Shown here piece after piece: positions 50,456 to 62,879 of a stretch of DNA of 64,000 bases (positions within the stretch are counted from its first letter, which is position 1; each line of letters begins with the position of its first letter). The DNA lies in NCBI GenBank assembly GCA_034336665.1, contig JAPFBE010000003.1:38724360-38788359 (forward strand). The letters run 5' to 3'. This DNA is from Luscinia megarhynchos (taxonomy: Eukaryota > Chordata > Aves > Passeriformes > Turdidae). Below the pieces are notes generated by a model. That model was not told the DNA's origin. It saw only the letters and a list, made by a program, of their open reading frames with translations, and searched no databases. A program made the translations under genes and the position numbers.

Positions 50456-52108
50456 ACAGAAATTGTCTTTCTGGTCCATAGGTGAAATAGAAAACCCTTT
50501 GCCCTCTTGGAGGTTCCCACCACCCTGATGGTTTGGGGGGGAAAAAAAAGGCACTAACCCCCCCAGCAGCTTTGCCTTTGCTGAGGTTCAAAGACTGAAT
50601 GAATGCTTATTCTGTACAAATATTCAACAAATGTAGAGATATTTCAGAAAGAAACTGTATTAATCAGATCAGGCTTCTCTTCTGGGTGGCTACTTTGCCT
50701 GTCAGTACCTCTGGGAACCACTGGTTCATCTTTCTCCTCGGACAGGAGCATGGCTGAGATGAGAAGTCCCCATCACCTGCCAGCATCATTGGTGACTGAG
50801 AGCTGATTTTGGCCCTGGGCTGAGAGTATGCAAAATATTTTCAGGCACTTCAAACAAATGCTTACAGTATGACCAGTCTGCAGGAGATGACCTAGAGTTT
50901 GCAAAATAGGTGTTGCCTTTTCAAGTTTAAAATATAGGTAATTTGCCAGCTTTCCCCTACAGCTGTGCCTTTTACTAGAATAGCCTACACCTGCTTTTGA
51001 ATATTGTTTTATTATTTTCACTGAACAGTAAAACTTCAGTAAAAATGCAAGCCTTGAGTGGACCTATAAAACCAGCAAATGCAGTAAAATGTCACTGCCA
51101 TATTACAGAATTGCTTTACTACTTAACACTGCACAAGGAGTGTGTTTTCATAGTTGTGTTGAGTTTTAGCTACCTGGCTCCTACTGACTTTAATGGGAAT
51201 CACACTGCTAAAACTCCATGTACCACTTTGTTACTTCAAAGTAATTTTTCAGTCCCCTGGAGAAGGTCATAGAAATATTAAAAAATAAAGCATTCTCCAA
51301 GGATCTCAGATTAAAGACTTGCATCAGACTTTATAAAAGTGATTGGTCGAATATATAATATACTCTTAATGTTCTAGCTCCTGGTTTGTTTTCTTTAGAA
51401 AGAACCTTTGTGATGTTTTTCACAAAAGGCAATATAAAGCATAAAGAACAGCTCAGCAAGGCATAACACGAAGACATACAGAAGAGTTACTTGATACGTT
51501 TTTACAGTGGTAAGGAATTATTTATGGTTTTTACTATTATGAGCAAATTCAGGGCAATTCTTAATTAAGGTTAATTCAGGGTAATTCTTAATTGTTACAA
51601 CTCTATACCATTTGATTGCAAGCAATACTGCAACACAAATATTTCTATTCCCTTTGACACGTTCCTTTTTTGTCCCCACAACAATGTGGCTATAAAATCC
51701 CCTTTCCATATGTCTCTCCTAAAGCAGGTTGACATAACTGCTCTTTCAGACCCCAGCACACACCTGCTGTCCTCTGTAGTTGGTTGCTGGACATACACAA
51801 CCTTCTTTCTGCTTAGAGCTTTGACATCCTCACAACCCCATTAGGCTTGCCCACATTGAAGGCAAACAGTATCTACACCATCAGCTGCACAGCTAGACAG
51901 TAAGTAAAAGCATTAGGAGAGATAATAAAGTAAACATGAATTCAGGAATCTTGTATTAAATTTACCTCCAGGCACAAGCAACAACCAAGGTCATAAACCA
52001 ATTGTGTGTCTGGTCATGTTACCAAAAAAAGTACTTTTATATAAAAAATAGTAATATTACTATCTCAGTAAAAATAAAAGTAGTTAACAGAATGTAAGCA
52101 GCTTAGCC
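50456..52108. other. Non-coding, no firm feature
   Basis: Unique AT-rich sequence apart from the 27-bp tandem pair at 51546-51594. No gene is recognised. Confidence 0.45.
51546..51594. repeat. Near-perfect tandem pair of a 27-bp unit
   Basis: AATTCAGGGCAATTCTTAATT starting at 51546 is repeated from 51573 with one C-to-T change; the second copy is cut short at 51594. Confidence 0.9.
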
Positions 52109-52545
52109 ACAGAATCACATAATCACAGAATCATTTATGTTGGAAAAGACCTCTGAGTTTATCAAGTCCAGCCTTTGACTGATCATCACCTTGTCAACTA
52201 GACCATGGCACTAAGTGCCATGTTCAGTCACTTTTTGAGTACCTCCAGGAATGGTGACCCCACCACCTCCATGGGCAGTCCATTCCAATACTTAACAACA
52301 CTTTCTGTGAAGAAATTCCCCTGATGTTCAACCTGAACGTTCCCCAGTGCAGCTTGAGGCCATTTTCTCTCATGGAGTTACTTGCTGCCTGGGAGAAGAG
52401 TCTGACCCCCACCTGGCTACACTCTCCTTTCAGGCAGTTGTACAGGTCCCCTGAGCCTCCTTTTCTCCAGACTAAACAAGCTCAGCTCCCTCAGGTGCTC
52501 CTCATAGGATTTACTCTCTAGTCCCTAGTCTTCTCTAGGTCTTTT
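52109..52545 (-). mobile_element. CR1 LINE, 5'-truncated copy with 3' end
   Basis: Read on the plus strand it begins with the inverted tail CACAGAATCA repeated, then GTTGGAAAAGACCTCTGAG, CTAGACCATGGCACTAAGTG, TCCAGGAATGGTGACCCCAC, GTGAAGAAATTCCCC and CTCCTTTTCTCCAGACTAAA. That is the unbroken order of an avian-type CR1 3' region. The best preserved repeat in the window, so probably the youngest. The minus-strand 3' terminus is at 52109; the element is cut off near 52545. Confidence 0.95.
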
Positions 52546-53169
52546 CTTCATATCAAATTCAACATCTTGCTTAAATTGTAAAGCTGCAAAAACGAAACTA
52601 GAAACATTTTTTTAAAAATTAAATGCACATAAAATGAAAAAAGAACATTTAAAGCATGCAGCAAGTGCCTTCCATACAGTGATGAAATACCTTCAAGCCT
52701 TTCACCTGGAAGAAGATTGAGAAGCTCACTAGCCATACCACTTCTCCCAAAACACTACATCCTGCATAAAAGCATAGTCAAGGCATGTGGGATAAACCCA
52801 TATTTATTACCAGATAATCCCAGCTATAATCTTAAAAACGTGAATCAAGACAGATATAAGCATGTGTAAATACACAGACAAACTTTGAAGCAGACAGGCA
52901 TGCCCCTCTTACACCTCCAAACTATCACATTTAAGAAGCATATACATACATGCAATACATTTCTGTAAAACTGGCAACTTTTTAGTGTTTCCATCATCCC
53001 TACACACAGTTGTCAAGTTACAGACCAATTAAGCCGAAATAACCTTCTGCTAAAGTCTTGAACACAAACCAAAGCCCAGGGATGATGCAAAGCAAGTGTT
53101 ACCATCTTAGCCAATTCACATGAAAAATGACTGTGGCAATATCATCACACTATAGGTACCCTAAAACAA
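52546..53169. other. Non-coding, no feature recognised
   Basis: AT-rich unique sequence between the CR1 copy and the next candidate enhancer. Confidence 0.4.
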
Positions 53170-54180
53170 AACAGGTCATGTTTTGCTTTTTTTTGTCACA
53201 GGAAAGGCAAATTGATGCATAATTAACAATTGGCTGATGCAAATTCTTTTACATCTTTTAATTGGTGTTAATTAGATTAGAAGTAAATTTTCTTTTATCT
53301 CACCATTCTAATGCGAACTAATCTTCTCAGCAGCATGTCAAAGTTTCCCTTTTAATTAAACTTTTCAGCTGGGAACTTCAGCAGCACTCAGGCAGCCAAG
53401 GATATAATTTAAGGCACGAGAATTGTGCTGGGTTTTATGAATGGAACATCAAAAATTTAAAGCAATGATTAAAAAGGCTCAGCAGAATTGCAGAAATCTG
53501 GATTTTGTGGAGGCAACAGTGAGCTTTTAAAGCCGCTTCAAGAATGCACCAGCAGCACTCTCCTGCCACCCCCTCCACATTCAAATCCATCTTTTTACAA
53601 AGGAAAACTATCCCAAATGTAAAACATCTTCTGTGAATTAACTTCCCCCTTTCATACTGCTTCCCCCAAAACATTGCAGCTCCTCTAAAATTGTTAACGT
53701 GCAGAATAAACCACAAAATACATTTAATATCTTTTATGGGAAGTTGACCTAAAATAAAATTTTATGTAGTTAAGGACTTTTGATAGTTCTTCATCCAACT
53801 TTTTTCTCTCTCTATGGGGCAATGGTGATTGAAACCTAATGTCTGCTGCACAAAAAGGCCATAAATTGTTTTACACAGAAGTAAAACAGTAGCCATTAAG
53901 TTTTGCTATGATGTTTGAGTAGATATGCAGCATGAAAACATGATAAAGGAGCCATAAACTGATTGTGATCAAATGCAATTACAATGACTTCTCTCCAATG
54001 AATGACATGTACTAAATGCACTTACAGTTCCTTGCAAAATTACTTTGGGCAAAGGACCAAGAAAACACTATATCCTTTTTACGAACGGCAGCTTGCCAGG
54101 GAAATCGCAAACACACAAGCTTTAATATCTATGGCCAAAAAGCACTTGGGAACTCATTAGCAAAAGGTTTAAAAGACTCA
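53170..54180. promoter_or_regulatory. Candidate conserved enhancer cluster
   Basis: A long repeat-free block. Dense homeodomain/POU-type sites include GATGCATAATTAACAATTGG near 53213, GATGCAAATTC near 53236 (octamer-like), TTTTAATTGGTGTTAATTAG near 53257 and TCTAATGCGAACTAATC near 53307. Further right are GTTAACGTGC near 53693, TTGTGATCAAATGCAATTAC near 53963 and GGGCAAAGGACCA near 54048 (nuclear-receptor-like). It probably holds several elements. Role inferred. Confidence 0.5.
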
Positions 54181-54519
54181 CTTGTGAAAGACAGCTTTTT
54201 TTTGCAATCAGAGCAGCATCCTGGAGAGTCCAGCATTTGGGGTGTTGGGAAGAAGTGCTCCCAGAGAAAGGAGAGAGGAGCCCTAGGCAGGGTGGGTACC
54301 CTTTTTCCTCACCGTGTCTTGTTCCGGAAAAAAAGCAAATTGTTTTGCAGTTTTTCCTGTTAAAGTTTTATATTGTGTCCTGACAGAGGACTGGTGAAAA
54401 TGGCATGATAGCCTAACACAGATTTTGCTAGGAGTATTGTCCTTCAGCATTGAATAACTAAGATGGAAGCTGACAGATTTGAAATAAGATGAATCTGATG
54501 ACTCTTTATGGTGAGAGTG

Positions 54520-54680
54520 AAGAGGCAGTGGCACAGGTTGCCCAGAAAAGCTGTGGATGCCCCATCCCTCAAAGTGTTCAGGGCCTGGCCTAGCAGATAG
54601 TGTCCCTACCCATGGCAGGGGGATTGGAACTAGATGGAACTAAGGCTCCTTCCAATATAAACCATTCTGTGATTCTCTAA
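54520..54680 (+). mobile_element. CR1 3' fragment with internal deletion
   Basis: GGCACAGGTTGCCCAGAAAA, CTGTGGATGCCCCATCCCTC, GTGTCCCTACCCATGGCAGG and TTGGAACTAGATGGAA lead to CCATTCTGTGATTCTCT, the CR1 3' end. The stretch that normally lies between GTTCA and CCTGG is missing. Confidence 0.92.
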
Positions 54681-57559
54681 GTCTGTGAAGTGGGCTCTCT
54701 TTTAAAAGTGAATAGGAGCTAAGGTCTTGGGAGTTCCATCCCTTTTGTTGTGTTTGGGAATTTTAATTAGATAACCTGGTTTAACTTTTACTTCTCTAAA
54801 GGACTTCTATATTTTGAGCAGTCAGATCAAACCTCTGGATTTCCTGAGGGGTACACACCAAGGAGGAGACACACTCAGGTATTTGATGAGTCAGAAGGTG
54901 GTGAGCAGTGCCAGGTCATTCTTTGGCTAATGAGATTTAAGGAAGATGGTGTAGAGATATTCCAAGGTATCTCTGTGTCAAAACCAAACATGCAATATTA
55001 ATGGGTCAACAGCAGTAGTTTCCTTCACAGTGAAATTGCCATGAAGTATTTTGAAAAATGCACACCTGGTAGCACTTCTTCTATAGTACCATGATTTTCT
55101 ATATCTTATCTACCTGCAAATAAAGGGAATGGAAATCAGGACTTTCCCATGGAATTTAAGACATTTTTCTTTATACAGGAAGGACAAAATAGGGTTGGAG
55201 CTAGAGATGCAAATTTGCTGTGTTTCTATAAAATAAAAGAGAGCAAAAAAAATTCACAAAATTGTCACTTCCATTGTCTAAGAAACTATAATTACATTTC
55301 AGGGGCATCTGAAGTGACCAGAAGTGACTGCTGATGCTTAGTACAGGCACTTAATGGCTACTGAAAGTTAGGTACCCAGAAGCAACCTGAGTAGAGAACT
55401 GAACCTTCTAAGTGAAGAATAAGCTCCCACCACACCACTGGGATTCACTTAATGAAAACTTAAGGTTTAATTAATATTATTTTATTTGATTTCATTAATT
55501 TGATGCTATTTACAGCTTACAGGGTTGCTATGAATTTGAATTATTTATAAAAATAAAAAATAGAGGAAGAAAAAAGGAATACTAACCAGAATTATTCTAA
55601 TGTACTACTAATTATGCAGAGCAGATTTTTTTTATAGTGGGGTTAGGTTAAAGGCTTATCAATCCATTTTATATAAACCTTAGGTTTACAGCTTGCATTA
55701 AAATTTAAGCAAATATTTCAATGCTATAGAAGATGTCTTTGTAAGCACCTCTCAGTACACTGCAGAGTACAAACCAAGAACGGACAGAAATGAACCCGTT
55801 CTAACCCTTAGCCTGTCTGAATAATGTCATGCTAGATGGCTGTATCACCTCTAAGAGAGTGAGGAAACACATAGTAACTTGAACTCCTTGCCCAGAGAGC
55901 CAATAAATCTCTCCTCCTAAAAAACAGAGCCTGCTCAGTCTTCTCCTGCCTTATTAAATCATAAACCAAAGAAAAAAACCAAAACCAAAACAACAACAAA
56001 ACAAACAAAACCACAAGGTGTTGCTGCAACTTCATATAATTACTGTAAGACCTCCTAGACTGTGTTAGAAGATGGGAGGAAAATCTGGACATGAAAGAGG
56101 TGAAGTTCACTGCTCCAGAAGCAGTGTTATGATGCAGCACTTGGCCTTTGGTGGTGAGGAAGTTCCCTTCTCCAAAGAGCTTTTTTTTTAATACTATACA
56201 TTAGCTTTTTAATGTTAATTGTCAATTTTGCAGCAGTGATGCCAGTCAGTAATTACTAATGGTAATTAAATTCAGCTGAAATGTAACAAGGGAAATGCCT
56301 ATTCTGATGTATCTGCTTGTGGAATGAAAGCCTTCTACAGCAGCACATCGAATAACAGAAGCTGCACTATGTTTCAAATCGGGAGCATTCAGACTGACTA
56401 CATCTCACCCTCCTTTAAAAGTGTATTAATGTGGTGAGGAGTACTTCCTTTTCTAGGTTACTCAGAAGAGCCCAAACTCATCACTGCTAAACTTCTTCAC
56501 CTTAAAGAAGTGCAAACTGCCCTTGAGCATGGAGTGGCCCTCAGCAGTGGCATGCACGATGGATAAGACACTAAACAGCCCTGCTAACAGTTTAGACTGT
56601 GTAAATATAAAGTCTGGATGAAGAAAAAGTAACACAGCCTGACTCTGACCAGTGTCCCCCAGAATGGGAAGAGTTAGAAATTTGCTTTGCCAGTGTTTAA
56701 CATTGCACAAGCACTACAATTCCTTCACAAAGCAGATAGAAGGCCCAGAAACTCCGATTGACTTGTGGCTGGAGGAACTCCCACTTCTCTGGGTTTTTCG
56801 AAACTGCGCTTCCACCTGCACCAAACCCACACAACCAAATAAACAATATGCAGGAACATCCAAGAATAACCTTCTGGTGGTTGCCTGGTGGTGCTCAGTC
56901 AAAGGGCACTGGCTCAAGGACTTTGTCAGTCTATATTGATGGCTGCTGTAAAGCTGGAGCTTCATGGACCATGCAGCATCAGCTCTTCCCTCATTTCCAA
57001 AATTGAAAAATTGATAGCAGCCTGCTGCAAGAATGAAAATTAATGCAAGTGTTGGACTTGCAAATAACATTTAAACTCCTCCAGAAAAATAACTACTTGA
57101 AAGAAAAACCCAAACAAAATCTTCTGGAGCAAGGTCTCCTTCCTGACAAAAACTCTTCAGCTTTCCCTTTCTAAATACCTGGTCATAATCATCTTGGCCA
57201 TGCCTCTAGTGTCTGGAGTTAAAATCCTGAAAAAATAATGTTGGTATGTGTCAGGCAGCAAAAAATTCCTTTTTGATGGGAAATAGAAGATTTGGAGAGA
57301 CTGAAATGTACATGGAATTGTGAAAATTCCCCAGAGAAGCTGTAAAATATCCATGTGCACAAAAATTCCATTTCACTTACAGAAACTTTTTGCTAAGCTG
57401 CTGCTATGGGAGGACAATACAAGGAGAACCGTGCTGCTACCTCCAACATAAAGTGTCTGCTGGTGAGTCTCTCGCCACCCACTCAGCCCTCACCAAACTA
57501 CCTACTCCAAAATGAAATGATCTTTGGCACATATGAGTAAATTGCTGCAGCACAGACAT
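54681..57559. other. Non-coding, no firm feature
   Basis: Unique AT-rich sequence with a CAAAA/CAACAA-rich low-complexity run at 55976-56012. No gene is recognised. Confidence 0.45.
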
Positions 57560-57745
57560 ATCTGGACAGTAATTAATCACTTCGAATGCTCAATGTGTTT
57601 GGATATAAAATTAAGAAAGTCGGGTTGTTAAAAAATGACAGATTTAAGCACCATCTGGGCTCTGTGGCCACAGTGGCGCGAATTCCAAAGGAAGGCTTAA
57701 CAGTGCATGATCCGAGAATCCCATCTGTCTCAGCTGAAATGAAAC
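57560..57745. promoter_or_regulatory. Candidate conserved enhancer
   Basis: CAGTAATTAATCACTTCGAA, ATGACAGATTTAAGCACCAT, GGCCACAGTGGCGCGAATTC and GCATGATCCGAGAATCCC lie close together with CpGs kept in AT-rich DNA and no repeat. Role inferred. Confidence 0.45.
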
Positions 57746-60700
57746 AAATAAATAAATAAACCAGCAGCCTCATTTGCAAGGTTTTCTCAAGTTTCCAATC
57801 TAAAAATCATCTTGCAATAGGAAAGAATATAGACTTGAAAGTATTACATCTTTAAAATGCATCTCGTACCTTTTACATACATTATTAAAGTATTACACCT
57901 CTAGAGAAAAATCTCCAGAGAGGTACACCTATCTATATCACACATTGTGAGACAGAATTTCCTCCTATGAGCATATTTTCACAGAAATAAAGTGATAGTA
58001 AAAATTGATGTGATAGGACTCTTCCTATTGATTTGGGAAAGCCAAAGTGCCATTCTGGCAACCACAGTCTCCCTCCTTTCCCAAGCCATGGCTCACCTGA
58101 ATCTGTCCCATGGCAGATCTGCCTGTGGATGAAATGCAGCCTCCCTTGGTTGCACCCACCCACCTCGCTGCAACGGCAGAAGCCACTCAAAACAAAAAGT
58201 CACCTGCAACTAGTTAACCTGCAGGATGTCTTCAGTAAAATTTGCCTGGCATGGGAAAGGTAAATAAACAAATCATCCAGGACAGATGAACACTGAATAT
58301 GAACACATCTGGTTCTCAAGCACTGCTGTGCCCCAGTGCTCAGGGCAGTGCTCTCTGTGTCAAGGTGCTTCTTTGGCCCTGCAGGAAAGATAGGACTTTC
58401 CATCCTTGGCAGCTTCTGCCCTTGGCACATACTCTGACCCCTACACTGGCCCAACCTGTATGAAGCTCACCCAAAAGGAAGAAAAACCCCCAAACCAGTG
58501 CCCATCAAAGCCATACCCTCTCCTTCTCCCCCAAACCACATCCTCACTTTTCCTACTGTAAAGGGCAAAGAAAAGATTTCCATGGACATCTGTGGGTCTT
58601 TTCTGAGGTCTTAGGGAAGGGTCTTCTCTGCCACATTCTCTTCTCCAGCCAACAAGTGACCACTCTCTCTCTCTTGCAAAGCCATTTTTCACTAAAACTG
58701 AGCTCTTCCTCCCATCCTGCCTCCCTCCCACAGCTGGAAGAGGTTCCCCAGACATATCAGCAGGAAATATGACCAAAAAGTACTCGTTAGTAATTTTAGA
58801 CTTTGATAAAAATAGCATCATACTGTATAATATTTTAGCTTCTTTCAAATAGACATTAGTATAAAGGCTAAATCCTGGAAAAATGTGTTGTTCCAGTGTC
58901 TTGATTTTACTTTCAGTAGATCTCGTTGCACTTGCAATATGGAATATGTGGGTGCATTCTTCTGGATCAAGAATGTAGCACTTCTTTGACCCTCTTCTTA
59001 TGGTGCAATTTCCAGTGTACAATTTTGTATGAGAATTATTTGGACCCAAATGACCAAGCAAATAGATCATATATTCTGTCATTTACAATTGCTTTAAAAT
59101 AAGTGTCACTAAATGTGCTTATTCTTTCCTTTTAAAAAATTTATTGCATAGTTTGTAGGGGTCTCCTTTCAGTGAACTCATGCAAACTCCTGTGGGCATC
59201 GCTGACAGCTCATCGAGATGATAATGCAAATGATGAGTTTCCACATAGCTCCATATACAAAACTGCCACACATTAAAAGTAAACAAACTGACTTGTATTC
59301 TGCAAAATAGGAATTTGCTACAAATCATAAATAATAGAAATAAGAAGGAGCAAACATGATTATTCTTAAATATTCTTTTAGGAGATGTCTAGCAGGAAGA
59401 TGATCTCTGCATAACTAGAGAAATCAAGGAATCTGGAAAATCACACATGAGACCAAGCTTCTGTACAACAAAATGAAGCCAGGGCCTGGTGCTGGCAAGC
59501 AGCAGGCAGCAGCCACCACCCTGTTGAAGGCACTCCAGGGAAGGTCTCAGCACCTCTGATGCTTGGGTTTGGTGCCCTGTAAAGGTGAGCCAGCAGGGGC
59601 TGCCCTGCTACTCCGTGCTCCTCCCTTGCTGCTGGTCTGCTACCAAAATAAATGAGATTTACTATCAGCACAATGCCAGCAGCACAGTGATTGCTGGGCA
59701 GGCCAAGCCCCAGTGGTGGGGATGGCTGATGGTGAGCGCAGCACCCGTGTGCAGAGGGTGACTGGCAGAGCTCCTCTGTATTCCTGAGCACCTTTCCTGG
59801 GAGCACTGCTTGTCTGGGACACTTTGAGATGCCCTGGGTTTGGAAGGTGAGAAAAAGTGCAAAGTACTAATGTAATTTTTGTAATGCACCATTTCAATCA
59901 ACAACAAATATTCTCTCAATAAACAATATTTATAAATTTCCTAGGAGTCAGACAAAAGACGTGTTTGTTCTCTCAGCACGTTGCATAAAAATGAATCTGC
60001 TTCCCAAAAACGGGCATTCATTTTTTCTCTATAAGTAAACTAGCACATACTCATAAATTTTTCTTTGTTCGTCAGTTTCCGCAGCTTCATCAACTTTAAA
60101 ATAAGATGAAAATGCATCTTTTTTCTGTAAATTTCTTGATGTAAAACCCTTGGAGTGTAAAAATAGGCACAGTGCACTTCAGATAAGCTGAAAAAAAAAT
60201 ACTAGATTTTATATATTTTCATATTATTGTATGGCCTATTAAATATAATATTTTTACAATACAGTAAATTAAGCTATACTATTAATAAGATACATTTTAT
60301 TCCTCTGTAATTTAGTTTTATCACTCTGGTTCTTTCCATATTAAGACTATATACTGGGTTTTATATGTGCAAAACTGGTACAAGTTTCCCTGTGAGTTTT
60401 TGTACTGGTTAGTTAAGAAAATAATGAACTCAATCCTCATCACTGCACACCTTCTCAAGGACACAATCTGCAGAAAGGGTAAACATTTTCATGTGTTGTG
60501 GTGGGCAAGCCATGCTTGGTGTGCACCAGAGTGGAATCAAATGGCCCACAGGCTACCAATCCATTTGCATTGCATTTGGTATCATCTCCTCCGTTTACAG
60601 AACAGCTGTGTAAACTGAAGGGCAGGGAAGGGAGGGCAGCAGGGATTTAGGCTGGGGTTTGAGGGTGAACACACACAAGACAGGAAAGATACAAGTGAGG

Positions 60701-61149
60701 CCAGGCAGTCCAGCTGCAGCTCCTGGTCACCAAGCATCCTTTGCTACAAGCAAAAGCAGAGCACCTTGGTCTGTGGGACACACGTGGGGGCACAGTGGGA
60801 GCCAGCACTGGGAAGCCCAAGGACAGCAGAAGAAGAGCATAGTCCAGCTTGGCCAAATTATTTCAGAGAGGGCGCAGTACAAGGGGCTGCCAGAGACAAA
60901 AGTACTGCTCCAGAGAGCAGGCTTTGGACACAGAGAGTGCCTGCTTTGGGGCACCACGGGGGACAGGTGCATCTCCAGCAGGCACTCTCCCTGTCCAGTG
61001 GGTGGTTGTGCAGCCAGGGAGCTGAGTGGGGTGAGACTGCCAGGGCTGGGGCAGCCTGTGGGGCTGGCCAAGGGCACGAGAATGTTTTGCAGTTCCTGGG
61101 GCTGAACTGCAACCTGTCTGCACCTTGCAGTTTTTTGACCGGCTGGTAG
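57746..61149. other. Non-coding with GC-richer patches
   Basis: GC-richer unique patches lie at 59460-59840 and 60620-61140; the latter carries overlapping long open frames on both strands with no recognisable protein. 59945-60105 keeps CpGs (GACGTGTTTG, CAGCACGTTGC, TTCGTCAGTTTCCGC) and may be weakly constrained. A chance 213-codon minus-strand frame lies at 58441-59082. Confidence 0.45.
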
Positions 61150-61770
61150 TGCTCTGCTCTGCTCTTCTAGGAAGAATTGCAAATACCTGAAGATTCTTGG
61201 AGGAAAGGAGTAAAAAATAATTACCATAAAGAAAAGACATTTAAGAGTTTTCCTTACGGGGAATGCCTCTTGCTTTACATAAGTTTTCTATGTAAATTAT
61301 CCCAAGGTAATTCTAGCCGCATTAAAAACATTAGATCTTATTAAATGTTCACTTTGCACTGAATGCTGAAATTGGCCGGGTGAAGCTTCTGAAGAGTTGT
61401 ATTGTAAAAAAGTAAAAACGCAAGCAAGTAAAAGGTAAAACAAAAGTCTTTCCTTAGCGCTGAGCCCAAATGATGGTGAAATCGAGTTAAACAACAGCAT
61501 GTGTTGGTGCTAATTTCCACTCTCAGAGGCAAATGATTTCTGAAAGTCCCCAAACTTGCTGTAATTACCCAGCCGATGTTGGCTGTCTCAGACCAGGCAC
61601 GGGACCATTTCAGCGACGAACCCTTACAGAAGAGGCAAAGCCACCGAAGTTATATATAAAGATTAATAGAAATCTGAACCGCGCTACATCTAAAATAAAC
61701 AAAAGCTTTTGTAGCCGCGTTGAAAGGCCCATAAAAGTAAACTACAACCTCGGCAAAGCCTTTTAAACTG
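61150..61770. promoter_or_regulatory. Candidate conserved enhancer block
   Basis: Repeat-free block with kept CpGs (TTACGGGG, CTAGCCGCAT, AGCGCTGAGC, GAAATCGAG, AGCGACGAAC, ACCGCGCTAC). Site-rich parts include AAAATAATTACCATAAAG near 61215, AAATTGGCCGGGTG near 61370, GCTGTAATTACCC near 61558 and ATTAATAGAAATC near 61664. Role inferred. Confidence 0.5.
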
Positions 61771-61779
61771 ACAAAACCG

Positions 61780-61990
61780 GACGGCAGAGGTCAGGGAGGC
61801 AGGCGGGTCAGCCTGCAGGTTTGGGGGTCGCTCCGTGTCCCCGCTCGCTCGCACGGGGGCCTCGCCGGGGCCGAGGAGAAAGCGCACCGCCGCTCCTCCT
61901 CCGCCGGAGCAGGAACACTTGAACTGCCCTTCTGTCTCAACAAAACTTTAGTTTGCTGATTGGGCACGAAACAAAAGAAAGACAGCGGGA
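61780..61990. promoter_or_regulatory. Small CpG-rich cluster
   Basis: GC- and CpG-rich sequence around 61810-61915 ends near TTTATAAGGGGG (61996-62007), which is not clearly a TATA box. I looked for CLYBL exon 1 here on the minus strand and found no ATG-led frame with a donor in the right phase. Confidence 0.45.
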
Positions 61991-62140
61991 CGCGATTTAT
62001 AAGGGGGCAGGGTAGGCTGACATGCTATTGTACTCCAGAGGTATCCACAAGCTGTTAATTCCATTTTAACATTGTTAATAAGACTGTTAACACATCTGAC
62101 TTTGTTTAGAGACTTTGAAAACATCAACAAACTGAAGGAA

Positions 62141-62165
62141 AAAAACAAAACAAAACAAAACAAAA
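62141..62165. repeat. (AAAAC)n short microsatellite
   Basis: Four to five units of CAAAA after an A-run. Confidence 0.9.
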
Positions 62166-62299
62166 ATCAAGAACCCCACCCGCACTAGAACTAAAATATG
62201 ATCTTTTTAAACAGCATCAAACATCCAAATGTGACGCTTCTGCCTGTCCGGACCTGGCAGCGAGGAGGAGAAATGGCAGGGAGGCTCAGGGACGTGCAT

Positions 62300-62780
62300 C
62301 CACATATTCTTCATCCTCTCGTTAGACTATTTAGCTATTCACATTTTCCAGGTTAAATTTAAAGGACTTGTTTCTAACACCATTGCCATTTTGAGAAGGA
62401 GACGGAATAAACCTGGACTCCCCCCTCCGCGCACACCTCCTCTCCCTCGCTTGCACTTGCACGCAGGCAAATGTGCAGATTTAATCAGTGTGGAATGTTT
62501 TAAATGAATAATTGGGTCTGACAGATTTATTGCAGTTAATTTTGCAATAGAATGGAAAAATGTTTGGATCTCAGCCTTTAAAGTATTAGGAAAACAATTA
62601 ATCCATCACATAACGGAAATTCCTGTATTACACCCTCATGTCCAATTAAATAATGTCAAGTAATCTTACATTGTAAAATGCTGAAAATTGAAGCTCAAAT
62701 CATTGAGTAGGATACGTTTTAATTTTTAAAGGAACCTTGAAACAAAAAATCACATCAAATTAAAATCAGATGCTTCGATA
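62300..62780. promoter_or_regulatory. Candidate conserved enhancer block
   Basis: Dense AT-hook and homeodomain-like composition without repeats: TTTAATCAGTGTGG near 62481, GAATAATTGGG near 62504, GCAGTTAATTTTGC near 62532, ACAATTAATCCATCAC near 62595, CCAATTAAATAATGTC near 62642 and CTTCGATAAATGGC near 62772. Role inferred. Confidence 0.5.
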
Positions 62781-62879
62781 AATGGCTTTTTTTGGTTTGT
62801 TTTATTTGGAGAGGGAGATGTTTTTAAATGTAAAAGAAAAAAAAACAACAAGCCTTACTCAAAACAACATTAATTTCTC

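Noticed and set aside
58441..59082. 213-codon minus-strand open frame
   Set aside because: No domain recognised and no gene context; expected as an occasional chance frame in 64 kb.
60659..61240. Overlapping long frames on both strands in the GC-richer patch
   Set aside because: All frames are open because of composition; none resembles a known protein.
61780..61920. Possible CLYBL exon 1 in the CpG-rich cluster near 61.85 kb
   Set aside because: No minus-strand ATG opens a frame there followed by a usable donor in the right phase.
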